A stretch of 64,000 nt of DNA from Epiperipatus broadwayi (taxonomy: Eukaryota; Onychophora; Udeonychophora; Euonychophora; Peripatidae): assembly GCA_028023455.1 (NCBI GenBank), contig JAQFVV010000030.1, positions 2,870,501 through 2,934,500 of the forward strand, given 5' to 3'. The notes below the pieces were generated by a model. It ran no database searches and was not told the origin of the DNA. It saw only the letters and a list, made by a program, of their open reading frames with translations. The position numbers and the translations under genes were made by a program. Positions within the stretch are counted from its first letter, which is position 1. Each line of letters starts with the position of its first letter. Shown here one piece after another: positions 1 through 9,530 of this stretch.

Positions 1-820
1 TTGGTTAAGTCAGTTCTGAATAAGTCAAGTTCTCATTGAAAACCTGGAAAAATAACTCAAAAATATTCATGTATAAATATTTGATGGTAAGTTAGCTTAG
101 CATAGATGTGATGTGAAGCACTGTGACTTCTCCTTATACGGAGTCAGGAATCTCTCAGCAACTATGCCCAGAGAAACCTGTTAGCTACTGTATCTTCCCT
201 TTCCATTCCCTACCCTAAGTTTTCCCATATACTGCTTCATCCCATTTCCACAACATAATCTTTGTCAACTCCATGGCCTTCATATTTAAATCCCCCTTAT
301 CTTTTCCCAAACCCAGCATAAATTGAATCTATCACCAATGCTGCTTTAAAAATAAAAAGAGAATGAATTTTTGTACGTTTGTGTGAAATAAAAACTTAAA
401 TTTAATGTAAATATTTTGGTTAATAAAGTTTAATGAGTTAAGATTGAAACTAATAAATAAAATGGAGTGAGGGATCTGGAAATATGCTTTACCATTTTTT
501 TGTTTCTTTGTTTAACTTTATAAAATCAATTGGAAATTCACTTCCATTCGTTACTTGATCTAACACTAAAATAGTAATCATATAAGTGTTTTTCTTTTTG
601 TTTTAAAAAATATATAATTTCATTTGTTTTATGGAATACACCCAAACAAAAAACTCACTTTTTAAAAAATATATACAGTATATATTTTGCTTAAATGAGT
701 TATTAAAAATAATGTAAAAGGAAAAAGACATTAAACCTGATTATCTTAGGTAATACGATTCTGCAAATATAATAAATGAGTTTATATTTGTTAAAACTTG
801 TAAATGGCTGCATCTTCTAA
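1..820. other. A+T-rich sequence, no gene seen
   Basis: I see no open frame of useful length, no RNA gene and no clear repeat here. A pyrimidine-rich patch near 180-300 has no further signal. The end of the stretch serves as the insertion target of the small tRNA-like element that follows. Confidence 0.5.
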
Positions 821-835
821 ATATAAAATAGTAAT

Positions 836-902
836 GTTGTCAAGCGTTGGTGGTTAGCGGTTAGCATATGGCCCGGGTTCGCTTTCCGGTCAACGCTTTG
901 AC
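836..902 (+). mobile_element. 67-bp tRNA-like SINE fragment with perfect target-site duplication
   Basis: The insert starts GTTGTCAAGCGTTGG and contains a B-box-like GGGTTCGCTTTCC. Its ends are nearly complementary (TGTCAAGCGTTG against CAACGCTTTGACA, one indel), like an acceptor stem. A 15-bp direct repeat, ATATAAAATAGTAAT, flanks it at 821-835 and 903-917, so it is a genuine insertion. It shares the TGTCAAGC start with the copies at 1456 and 43477 but lacks the A-tail and is internally shortened. Family: tRNA-derived SINE (inferred from the box elements). Confidence 0.75.
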
Positions 903-1041
903 ATATAAAATAGTAATATTTTGATGAGGGACAAAACTCACAGTTATTCAGATGCATATCAGGGGTATATTTGGGGAGAAAAAAAATTGATTTTAAAATT
1001 ACTTGTTGCAGCTTTCTTTTGAATAGTGTTTAACGTTTCTA

Positions 1042-1230
1042 ACATCATCATCAACCATTATTAATCCACTGCAGGATGAAGGTCTCTCCAAGTTCAAAAC
1101 ATTTCTGATCTTAAAATTCTCTTCTCCACATCACCCCTGCATACTTTCTTATTTCATATATCCATCTCACATGTGGTCTCTTTCTGGATCTTTTACAATC
1201 TCTTAATTTGCATTCCAAATATTCAATTAC
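1042..1230 (-). mobile_element. RTE LINE 3' end fragment
   Basis: On minus this matches the last ~190 bases of the full-length RTE at 15301-18554, ending in the family's GAT-rich tail (ATCATCATCAACC on plus at the left edge). It is 5'-truncated and keeps only the C-terminal coding end, which is no longer open. Homology fades near 1200-1230. Confidence 0.75.
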
Positions 1231-1455
1231 TTAATACTTAGTCTTGTTAGAGCAGACTTACATTTTTGAAGTTATTAAATAACTGCTAGCAATATTATTT
1301 TTATTGCCAAGGGGCTATGATGCCATTATCTCATTTATTTAATTAGGTAAAAAGAATTAAACCTTTAAAATGCTAATACCAATTGTTTACTTGTTGATAG
1401 GGAGTTTATAAAGTAATGAACAGTTTTTCTATTTAAATAGTTAAAGAATGTATAT

Positions 1456-1566
1456 TTTGTCAAGCATTGTTAGCCGAGAGGTCGTCGCAGCCGCCTTGCA
1501 AGCAAGTAGTTGGTTGCAGATGGTTGTGGGTTCGTGTCCCGGCTGATTCTATGACATATGAAAAAA
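1456..1566 (+). mobile_element. tRNA-derived SINE with A-tail and 13-bp target duplication
   Basis: The body reads as a tRNA-like structure: an A-box-like TTAGCCGAGAGGTCG near 1469, an anticodon-arm-like GCCTTGCAAGC, and a B-box GGGTTCGTGTCCC. It ends ATGACATATG plus a run of A. The flanks repeat AAAGAATGTATAT at 1443-1455 and 1567-1579. The anticodon-loop position reads TGC, so an alanine-type tRNA ancestor is possible but not certain. At ~110 bp it is one of the simplest SINE layouts: a tRNA head, a short tail and poly-A. It is too diverged in its stems to be a working tRNA gene. Confidence 0.82.
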
Positions 1567-1962
1567 AAAGAATGTATATCTTAGGTGAGATGAGCAGATA
1601 GCAGTCCGATTCCAAGAGAGAATTCGTAGAAATGATTATCACAGTAACTCTCAAATTTGAATCAGAATATTTTTGGTATAAAAACATAAATGAATTGAAG
1701 CTAGATATCACTTCTATTTATATTTTGGATTGTGCAGCACAAAATCTATCTAATATCCTTAGATAACATTCTGTATATTTAATCCAATATGAAAATAGCA
1801 ATACATAATAAGTCAACCATCTTTTGAAAAATTTGTTCAAATAGTCCTGACAAAAAAAGAATTCTAGTTAAAATCAATACAATAAAGTACCCTTTTTTAC
1901 ATGGCAGTTATTTATAATTATAACTCCCTCCTTATTTGTCTGAAGGTTTGTAATGATGGTAT

Positions 1963-2420
1963 ATTATTAGATGTGATATGTTGGACTATTTCCATTATCT
2001 ATAAGTGTATGTTGAACATATAGAAAATTTTAAACTTTATTTAAACTTTTCAAATACAAACAACTTGTTAGTAATAACACACAAATAGACAACACAGGTT
2101 AGTAATTATGTAATGTTTCGAGTAGTATTATTCTCTACTCTTCTTCAGATGTTGCTGGCCTATATGCACAGTGACAATATTTGCTTAGAAGTTGAATTTG
2201 CACCTTTAAATTCTTGAATATTGAATTTAAGGCAAATGCAGAAGAGTGGAGAATAATACTACTGAAAACGTTGTGTAATTACTAACTTGTGTTGTCTATT
2301 TGTTTGTTATTACTATCAAGTTGTTTGTATTTGGAAAGTTTAAATAAAGTTTAAAATTTTCTATACATTTAGCATACACTCATAGATGATGGAAATAGTC
2401 TAACATATCACATCTAATAA
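1963..2420. repeat. Foldback element, hammerhead family D
   Basis: Two arms (about 1963-2152 and 2230-2420) are reverse complements over nearly their whole length, with a central spacer of ~80 bp. Each arm has a hammerhead-like block near the centre, pointing outward. Outside it lies a TTTAAATAAAGTTTAAA stretch that can act as a polyadenylation signal. No protein is encoded. Several arm differences are CpG to TpG or CpA changes, as expected from methylation decay of once-identical arms. Confidence 0.8.
2108..2152 (-). ncRNA. Hammerhead-like ribozyme motif, family D
   Basis: On minus: CTGAAGA (tcttcag at 2142-2148 on plus), then an extra A, stem II GAGTAG paired with CTACTC across a 9-base loop, then GAAAC (GAAA at 2116-2119). 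The mirror copy on plus (about 2233-2278) is decayed at the first core box but keeps stem II. Comparing the arms suggests an ancestral site GUU followed by ACGU, which would pair with an upstream ACGU as stem I. The extra A between CTGAAGA and stem II is shared with families C, E and G. Activity is unproven. Confidence 0.5.
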
Positions 2421-2550
2421 CTTCCCCTTCCTTCCTAAAGTTATTTATTAAAATTATATCATACTAACAACAGATTCATTTACTATATATGTAGTCAACT
2501 TATATTTCTTTATGCATTGACAAAATTATTAAAAATAATCAAACAATCTT

Positions 2551-2815
2551 TTTTTGTTTTTCAATGCTTATTTTATTAAATTAAAATTAATCCATCTGCC
2601 CAGCAATCTTACTCAGAGCTACAAAACACACACACACACACACATATATATATACATAAATAGATAAATACATAATCATATAAACATACATTGTTTTATG
2701 TATTTGTCTATTTATTTATGATTTGTAGTTCTGAGGAAAATTTCTGGGCATTCGAAACTATCAGATCGATTAATATTAATTTAATAAAATAAGATTTAAA
2801 AAAGTAAAAAGAAAT
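2551..2815. repeat. Foldback element, hammerhead family F, with CA/TA microsatellite at its centre
   Basis: Left arm 2551-2625 and right arm 2725-2815 are inverted copies (TTTTATTAAATTAAAATTAA against its complement near 2775). A (CA)n(TA)n run at 2625-2655 lies just inside the left arm. Hammerhead-like blocks lie at 2585-2620 (minus, decayed) and 2727-2766 (plus). Confidence 0.65.
2727..2766 (+). ncRNA. Hammerhead-like ribozyme motif, family F
   Basis: CTGAGGA at 2731-2737 and GAAA at 2754-2757 frame a partly decayed stem II. The minus copy in the left arm gives the better stem (GATTGC with a GGGCA return). Downstream CTATC then AGAT supplies a possible AUC site and a weak stem I with the upstream AGTT. 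Both copies carry substitutions, so this locus is probably inactive. Confidence 0.4.
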
Positions 2816-3124
2816 GGGAATTGTTTAATTTTTTTTATATATGTAATCATTATAAAAATGGGAAAAGTTATAAATTCTCATGCAGTATATTGTAATTATA
2901 TGAAGTAATCTAATAATGAACCTCATTAAAGTTAATAGATTATATTAAGAAACAAGAATTAAATTATTTTTATTTATAAAAATAAATTACTATAAATCCA
3001 AACTGTAAATAAAGTTAATCTATAAAACGATTAAAGTTTACTGCTGTTTTAAAAGTTAACTTAATGATTTGATTGATTATAATCAGACACAAGAAGAATA
3101 ATAACTACTCTTTCTTCTTGCATT

Positions 3125-3420
3125 GCCAAATATATATCATAAAATACTAAATTGTCCATGCACTTTACTACTGTTACCCAATGCTTTATTTATCACCCTT
3201 TTCTACAGTTTACAGTTTCGATTACCCCAGCAATCTTCTTCAGAACTTTATATCTCCTAATTTCAAATTTGAATTTAGAGTTGAGGATAGGAGATATAAG
3301 GTTCTGAAGAAGATTTCTGGGGCAATCAAAAATGTAAACTGTAAAAAAGAGTGGTAAATAAAGCATTGTGTAACAGTAATAGAGTGCATGGACAATTTAG
3401 TATTATATGGTATATTCACA
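3125..3420. repeat. Foldback element, hammerhead family C
   Basis: Left arm about 3125-3270 and right arm about 3275-3420 are inverted copies about a short A+T-rich centre. From the centre outward, each arm has a hammerhead-like block, a repeated TGTAAACTGTA, a GGTAAATAAAGCATTGTG stretch with AATAAA, and ATGGACAATTTAGTAT. The same element recurs at 44755-45060 and 49687-50035, so this is a family with defined ends. Confidence 0.85.
3207..3247 (-). ncRNA. Hammerhead ribozyme candidate, family C (core intact)
   Basis: On minus: stem I AGUU, then CUGAAGA, an extra A, stem II GAUUGC with a GUAAUC return, then GAAA. ACUGU and a GUA site follow, then AACU, which pairs perfectly with AGUU. This is the best preserved family C copy. 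The opposite-arm copy (about 3300-3340 plus) has GAAA changed to CAAAA. Stem III is minimal, as in type I hammerheads known from Penelope-like elements, which may need dimerisation. Confidence 0.6.
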
Positions 3421-3684
3421 CACAGTTGTTCAGATAATGCAGGATACATTTTTGTGAATGTATAATTGGTCACATTTTAATTAAATACACTGTTTCAAGT
3501 CATTTAACACTATAGATAATGAATGATCAGTTATAAAAATCAGTTTATTATAACATGAAAGTCATAAAATTTGTTTTAAAGATTTCTTTTTTTTTGTAAA
3601 TTAATGCATTTACTAAATATGAATAAATGTGCATAAATCATAAGGGGAACCTCTTTTTATTATATATTATTTAATTTATTAATT

Positions 3685-3990
3685 AAATACTGTGCCATTT
3701 CCTCGGGTGCTCCAGTCAGCTCCTTCCTTCACTTAGCCTTTCGGAGAGGTTTACCTCCGGACGTCCCAAAGTAAACCTAGGAACTATATAACAGGTCGTA
3801 TTGATCTCATTATTATTTTGCTATGCCCTCGGGCCCCTTATTTATATATAATAATAGCGTGTGTATATTAGTCATATTTTATATATATTAAGAGTGATTA
3901 ACTCATATATAATTCTGTAAATAAATCTTCGTTATTTAAAATTATTTGCCGAGCTGCCTCATTAATTATTATATATTTGTGTTATTGATA
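3685..3990. other. GC-richer segment, possible LTR-like remnant
   Basis: This block is clearly richer in G+C than its surroundings (for example CCTCGGGTGCTCCAG, TTTCGGAGAGGTTTACC, GCCCTCGGGCCCC). It is followed by TAAATAAATCTTCGTTA, which could be a polyadenylation signal, and a short GCCGAGCTGCC block. That order would suit an LTR, but I cannot define TG/CA ends, a primer-binding site or a target duplication. Confidence 0.25.
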
Positions 3991-4979
3991 TTTGCAATCC
4001 AGCGAGCAATAGAGTGCCGCTGGACACAGCAAACACATAAAAACATATGTGATTTTAAAGATGTATAATAACGAATATGTGAAATATAAAAGGTTAACTC
4101 GATTGTGGAAAGTACTACTTGAATGTTTGATAATTAAAATGCTAAATCTGACTCTATTTTTTTTTCTTAAATTACTTTTTTTAAAAAAGAAAAGCAACTA
4201 ATTAATTTTAATGAATGTTGTATATCTTAATAAATTTGAATTAAATATAAAATCAAAAAAAAACAGCTCATAATTAAAGATAAAAAAAATCACTTAGCAA
4301 AAGCAAGTATGGGCTTTTGGGACAAACATGTTTTAATCATATGTCAGAAAGGTCAGATAATTTAGTTGTAAGAGAGTTAGAAAATTTTTGTAATTGATTT
4401 AAACAATTGTTTAAGTGTAATTAAGACTAAGATCATTACACACCAATATTCAGACAGAAGAAAAACATGTAACATAACATCAATTCATCAATACAACAGC
4501 AGTTATACAGTGATTCATTATGTATGAAAGTCAGACATCATAAGATACTTGTCAGTATTACCCATAATGCAGTTGTAATGGAAAACTTTCACTATGCTAA
4601 CTGTGCAGAGTGTTTTCCCAAAATGGGCTGTTCCTGTTTTCTCATGCTGTCCTTTAAAACAAATAGATGTCATGTCCCTCAGTCCAAATGTCATGCTTTT
4701 ATAAATGTTAGCCTATTGCCTTTCCATGCTTGAAGTCCATTCCCATTGTCCAAAAATTATCCTAACTTACTGATATAAAGAAATCCACAGATATAAGAAT
4801 TAGAACACCCAAACATTGAGATTAATCCTGATTGTAAACAAAGAGAAATCAAAATACATAATATGAAGAAATTAACCATATTTTTATGCCAAAATTAAAC
4901 ATATACTTTAGAATAAGTTTTTAATCAATAATGTTATTACTTTATCAAATCCACAATAAAAACTTTTATTAAATACATA
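3991..4979. other. A+T-rich sequence, no gene seen
   Basis: Short open frames exist on both strands but show no recognisable domain and have the composition of random A+T-rich sequence. A poly-A patch lies near 4253-4262. No repeat could be matched elsewhere in the window. Confidence 0.45.
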
Positions 4980-4980
4980 T

Positions 4981-5185
4981 ATTTACTAAGGCAATACACC
5001 TAAAGCATGTGCGGTTGAAAATGCGAAGGTAGGGACCTCTACAGATCTTAACGACAAACAGGTCTTAAACATAAGCTTACATGTAAATTTGTGGTTAAGA
5101 GTGTAAGCTTGTGGTTAAGACCTGTAGAGGTCCCTACCTTTGCATTTTCAACCACACATGCTTTAGGTTTATTGCCTTAGTAAAT
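4981..5185. mobile_element. Foldback MITE (205 bp)
   Basis: The ends ATTTACTAAGGCAAT and ATTGCCTTAGTAAAT are perfect inverses. Arms of ~75 bp pair with few mismatches around a centre of ~60 bp containing two TGTGGTTAAGA copies. Half copies occur at 34565-34648 (left-arm type) and ~61860-61945 (right-arm type), showing a dispersed family. No coding capacity and no hammerhead box were found. Confidence 0.8.
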
Positions 5186-5189
5186 ATTA

Positions 5190-6110
5190 CTTACGTAATC
5201 AATGTGCATTAAATAAATTTATAAATACATATAATTAGGCCTAAGTATAATATTTTATCATATTTATAATTTTTTCTATTGTTATCTATTTAATTAATAT
5301 TATGTATTTTTGTTATCAATTTTAAATCATATTCAGATTCCACATATAGACAATTTTATAGGGATTTAAAAATTGTGATTACTATTCATATAAGGGAGTT
5401 TATAGGTAACCACAATATACCTTTGAATTATAGTCAAATATATAAATATATATTTGATAGTATTATTAGTGTATGAATTGGAAACATTTGACATATTATT
5501 CTGTTATAGGAAATTAGAAATTACAGCACATTAGAAATTAAATATGATCTCAATTGAAATGAACCTGTACATGCATCTAATCTTGAATAATCTTCATTCA
5601 CTAAATCCATCAAATGAAATATTTATTTTACATAAAAATAGGTTTAGCATCTATGTTATTCTTGCTTATGCCTATCTCATTCCTAATAAATATTTATGGT
5701 TTTTGTTCATGATTCTTGAGTGTTTACACTCTATGCTGAAAAATTATTGAAATGTTAATTAGACAACAACTTAGGATGATATTACTTAAAGATATTATGG
5801 CATCATCTTTGTTTCCATAAGGAAGAAGTACTTAAAAGACATTAGTTTGATCCTGATTGTAAATAAAGCTATCCATTTGTACATCTCTTATAATGATTCA
5901 CACATGGAGAGTTTGTAAGTTAAAGATAATCAGGAATTAAAACTCATAGTTTTTCTAGAATTATTTCATAAAATTATTATGAAAATGAATATGTAGTTTT
6001 ATCATTATCATCATCGTGAACATTAATTATGAAAATCTTGCAATATAAGAATTAATGACTAGCCAACATATATTTGGTTATTAGATAATTATATCCTGTC
6101 CACAAACATT
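5190..6110. other. A+T-rich sequence, no gene seen
   Basis: No supported gene. An open frame of ~68 codons at 5544-5750 has no recognisable motif and no homolog elsewhere in the window, and is most likely chance. Confidence 0.45.
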
Positions 6111-6114
6111 ATGT

Positions 6115-7030
6115 TCCATTATAATAAATCTCCACATATACACTCTAGTGCAAATTTTTTTATATAATTCCTTTAATTTCCTACCAGTTTTGACTGTCCT
6201 GCAGTCTTCATCAGAGCTACAACATTTAAACATATAATCGTATAAACATTATTGTACATACATATAAAAATACATATTTTACATTATTATTCATAGTCAT
6301 ATTTTATTTTTAGCCCTATACTTTACTTCCCTCTTTTTTTACTAATCATTATTATTATTTCTTTACTATTTCTTTCTTTTTACTTTTTATTTTTTACTTT
6401 TTCTTTCTAGCTATCATTCTACATTACTCTGTAATATATTTATCATCTTTTTATTTTACTTTTAACACTTATAAATCTAATTCCTTTTCTTCCTTTCTAA
6501 TATTTATCTATACTTATTCTTTTATTAATAATGTTTATTCCTATTTCTATCTTTATTCCCTTTTATAATTTACTTATTCACTTTACTCAACTCTTGCATA
6601 ACCTTCCTCCCTCTTTTAAATTTATAACTGATTTTTTTCAAAAATCGTACTCTTTTTTTATATACTCCTTTCATACAACTCCCTCTATTATCAATTTTTT
6701 TAACTATTTGTCCTATATTTAAACTTTATTTTTAGATAGGAAGAAAAAGTAAAAAGAAAGTAGAAACAGTAAAAAAAATAATGAAAAAATAATTATTAGG
6801 TAAAAAGAGGGAAGTAATGGTATAGAGTTAAGAATAAAATATGATCATGAATAATAATATAAAATATGTATTTTTATATGTATATACAATAATAGTTATA
6901 TGATTATATGTTTAAATGTTGTAGCTCTGATGAAGACTGCAGGACAGTGGAAACTGTTAGGAAATTAAAGGAATTATATAAAAAAATTTGCATTAAAGTG
7001 TATATGTGGAGATTTATTATAAGTAATATG
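6115..7030. repeat. Large foldback element, hammerhead family E
   Basis: Arms 6115-6430 and 6730-7030 are inverted copies (for example TCTCCACATATACACT near 6130 against its complement near 7005). The ~300-bp pyrimidine-rich spacer may be a third, unrelated part. Each arm carries a hammerhead-like block pointing outward (6182-6218 minus, 6923-6964 plus), followed by a short extension ending in the ATTAAAGTGTATATG stretch. The open frames at 6531-6722 and 6908-7168 are by-products. Confidence 0.8.
6923..6964 (+). ncRNA. Hammerhead-like ribozyme motif, family E
   Basis: AGCT, CTGATGA (6927-6933), extra A, stem II GACTG with CAGTG, GAAA (6950-6953), then CTGTT. The last stem II base is changed from C to G. 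The partner on minus at 6182-6218 keeps stem II (GACTG/CAGTC) but has GAAA changed to AAAA. Ancestral pairing can be read from the pair; current activity is doubtful. Confidence 0.45.
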
Positions 7031-7576
7031 TATGAATATAAGAAGGAATGCAAAAAAAGTAAAGGAGATGTTATAGTCCATTATACTATAGACATGAAGA
7101 TGTTTTCTGTAAGGTGGTTATATATCTACAATCTGGAATTGAATTCATGGGAAAGGAAGGATAGATAAAAATTTCAAGCATGTAAAAAAAAAAATCAGAA
7201 AATTCACCAACAGTTAACTCTGTTAGCTATTCTATTATAAGATGAAATGGATATACTGCTATTATTAACTAGGTAATAAAATAAAGAACAGAGGGGGAAC
7301 CTTTAAAAAATCCAAATCTTTTGTTGGAAACAAGTCCAAATTTAAAGAATTGGGAGCTTCCTATTGAAAACCAGTGAGGTAATTTCAAATGTTTGAATAA
7401 AACATTGGTCATAAACATACATAAAGCCAATGTATATTGTTCCCAAAACTTTTGGGCAAAAAAAAGGTTAAACATATCTTTTTATATTTTATTTATAAGC
7501 AATAAATTAAATTTATAAATATTCAGGTTTATATACTCTTATTCTTCTCCATTACTTTCTTTGCATTTCTTCATAT

Positions 7577-7935
7577 ATTCATGTATATTGCTTATAATAA
7601 CTCCTCTCATGTATCTATATATGTATGTTTAAAGGATATATGTGTATATATTTTTATATACATATATGTATATATAGATTTAATATATATGTCTAAGAGT
7701 GTATGTGGATCTATATATGTATGTTTAAGGGATATATGTGTATATATTTTGATATGCATATGTATGTATATTATATATATGAAGTAATGGTTATATATTT
7801 ATATCATTCAAATATTGCAGCTCTGATGAAGACTGCTGGACAGTCGAAACTGTCAGGAAAATAAAGAAGTTTTATTAAAAAAAATTTTGCATTAAAGTGT
7901 ATATGAGAAGAGTTATTATAAGCAATATATTTAGG
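7577..7935. repeat. Foldback-ended family E element with internal minisatellite
   Basis: Ends ATATTGCTTATAATAACTC (7583 on) and its complement near 7905-7930 form ~30-bp terminal inverted repeats. Inside, two ~95-bp copies beginning CTATATATGTATGTTTAA (about 7614 and 7712) make a short minisatellite, followed by a family E hammerhead block. A 68-codon frame here is pure repeat translation. Confidence 0.65.
7819..7858 (+). ncRNA. Hammerhead ribozyme candidate, family E (core intact)
   Basis: AGCT, CTGATGA (7823-7829), extra A, perfect 5-bp stem II GACTG/CAGTC with a CTGGA loop, GAAA (7846-7849), then CTGTC giving a GUC site, then AGGA. Stem I AGCU with AGGA makes only two good pairs, so this copy has a weak stem I. 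It is the only family E copy here with an intact core. Confidence 0.55.
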
Positions 7936-8254
7936 GTTTATTGATTTTAATGAGTCATGTTTTTCCAATGCTGAAAATTTTATACATTAATAATAATTAC
8001 ATAAAACAAACAATAACTGAACAATTGCTTATTACACAGAAAACTACTTTAATAGAATATAAAATTGCAAACTAAGTAAAATCAATCATTAACTCAAACT
8101 TTTTAAAAAGAAAAAAAATTTGTGCTGAGAATATTGTTGTTTTCTATTTATATAATGTAATGTAAAAGACTGTTTTTAGTTGGTGATAAAATTTCATTAA
8201 AATGTGGTAACAATCGCTAAGAATCTAATTATAATTTTTTATTAATTTATATAA

Positions 8255-8345
8255 AGTGCCCCATGGTGCAGTGTTTGGTGCACTCATCTTTCATGCACAA
8301 AATCTGGGATTCAAATCTGAAGTTGAATAAAACAGGAAATGTTTT
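8255..8345 (+). mobile_element. tRNA-derived SINE remnant
   Basis: CATGGTGCAGTGTTTGG resembles a Pol III A-box, and GGGATTCAAATCTG ~45 bases later resembles a B-box. An anticodon-arm-like CATCTTTCATGCAC lies between. The element may extend to ~8450 but its 3' end and target duplication were not found. It is not a functional tRNA, as the stems are broken. Confidence 0.5.
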
Positions 8346-8905
8346 TTGTTTTAGGTGTCACACAGACAATTTTTTTCTTTCTGGTAATAGGCCCATCATG
8401 TTTCTTTATTTTACCTTAGGAGTCCTTAACGGATAGGTCTTTATTTTTCAATGACTATTATTATTTAATATATTTTTTTAAAACAAAACATTGCTTATTA
8501 TTTTGGGCTGAATATTTTTTTCTTAATTTGAGATGTATTTGCCTAATTAAATGTTCAGCGACAAAGACATTTTTGGAGGTCTGAAGTTTCTATTTTTTTA
8601 AACAGAAGTTCGTGATATTTCTTTGATGCTTGCTTTTTGTTTAGGCATTATAACCTATGATATTATAAATGATACAGATATTTCGATCTTTATTCCAAAA
8701 ATTGTAGATCAAGGTTTGTTTTTGTATTAATAATAGAATAAAAAAAATCTCTTACTGATTCAAATTTATAATGGGCAATGTATAGTTTAAAATTGTCAAC
8801 AAACTTTGAAAAAAAACATCTGTTTTTTTTTTTAAAATAAACTAAATTTGAAAATTGCTACTCTCATACTTCAAACAAATGAATAAAGATATAAAAAAAA
8901 AAGCT

Positions 8906-8944
8906 CCAAAATGCATTTTGGCTTAATTAATATTCTTCAGTTGG
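8906..8944 (-). ncRNA. Decayed hammerhead, family A (subtype 2)
   Basis: On minus: CCAA, CTGAAGA, a degraded stem II, AAAA in place of GAAA, TGCATT, then TTGG. Stem I CCAA/TTGG is intact and the GCAT stem III region matches the copies at 18850 and 30538. The G of GAAA and the stem II pairing are lost, so it cannot be active. Confidence 0.5.
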
Positions 8945-9233
8945 CCCAGCCATATTTCCCTATCACTCTGAAATGTTTTCAACATTGTTTGACATTTATC
9001 TGTTATATAATGCTACAATTTAATTTACAAAGACTTCATTTTCTGCATGCATTCAATGATAAATTAGTCTCTAGATTAGTACATTAACAGTTATTAACAA
9101 TCATTCATTAAGACAATTATTATAATGCCATTTTTATCCCAATTAGACTTTAATTATTTTATTTGGGGCATTAACCATTTATCAACCTACCTCTTTTCTT
9201 GGAAATGGACAAGATTTTAAATAGATTGTATTT

Positions 9234-9530
9234 GATATATGTGGCTAAAAGAACAAATAGGTGTTACTGACCTCATTGAAAAAATTAAAAGACTGAAGTG
9301 GAGTTGGGCTGAACATATTGCTAGAAGAGATGATAATATATGGACAATTGAAATCTTAAACTGGATTACAAGAGATTGTAAAAGACCCAGAAAGAGATGA
9401 TGTGAGATGGATGGATGAAATAAGAAAGTGTGCAGAGATGATGTGGAGAAGTTAAAGATCAAAGAAGATGGATTGAACTTGGAGAGACCTTTATCCTTAA
9501 GTGGATTGATAATGGTTGATGATGATGATG
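9234..9530 (+). mobile_element. RTE LINE 3' end fragment
   Basis: This matches the last ~300 bases of the full-length element: the region encoding the conserved C-terminal block (translated pieces such as GVTDLIEKIKRLKWS and AEHIARRDDN) followed by GGATTGATAATGG and a GATGATGATGATG tail. It is 5'-truncated, as is usual for target-primed reverse transcription, and has indels that break the frame. Confidence 0.85.

Noticed and set aside
1456-1566. Functional tRNA-Ala gene
   Set aside because: A and B boxes are present, but the stems are mismatched, and there is an A-tail and target duplication, so it is a SINE.
1460-1711. 83-codon minus open frame
   Set aside because: It reads through a tRNA-derived SINE on the opposite strand; the protein-like stretch comes from the tRNA-like arms.
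3685-3990. Retrovirus or endogenous virus
   Set aside because: No gag, protease, RT, integrase or envelope sequence accompanies the possible LTR-like block.
7581-7787. 68-codon open frame rich in Tyr, Ile and Val
   Set aside because: Translation of a TA/GT-rich minisatellite within a foldback element.
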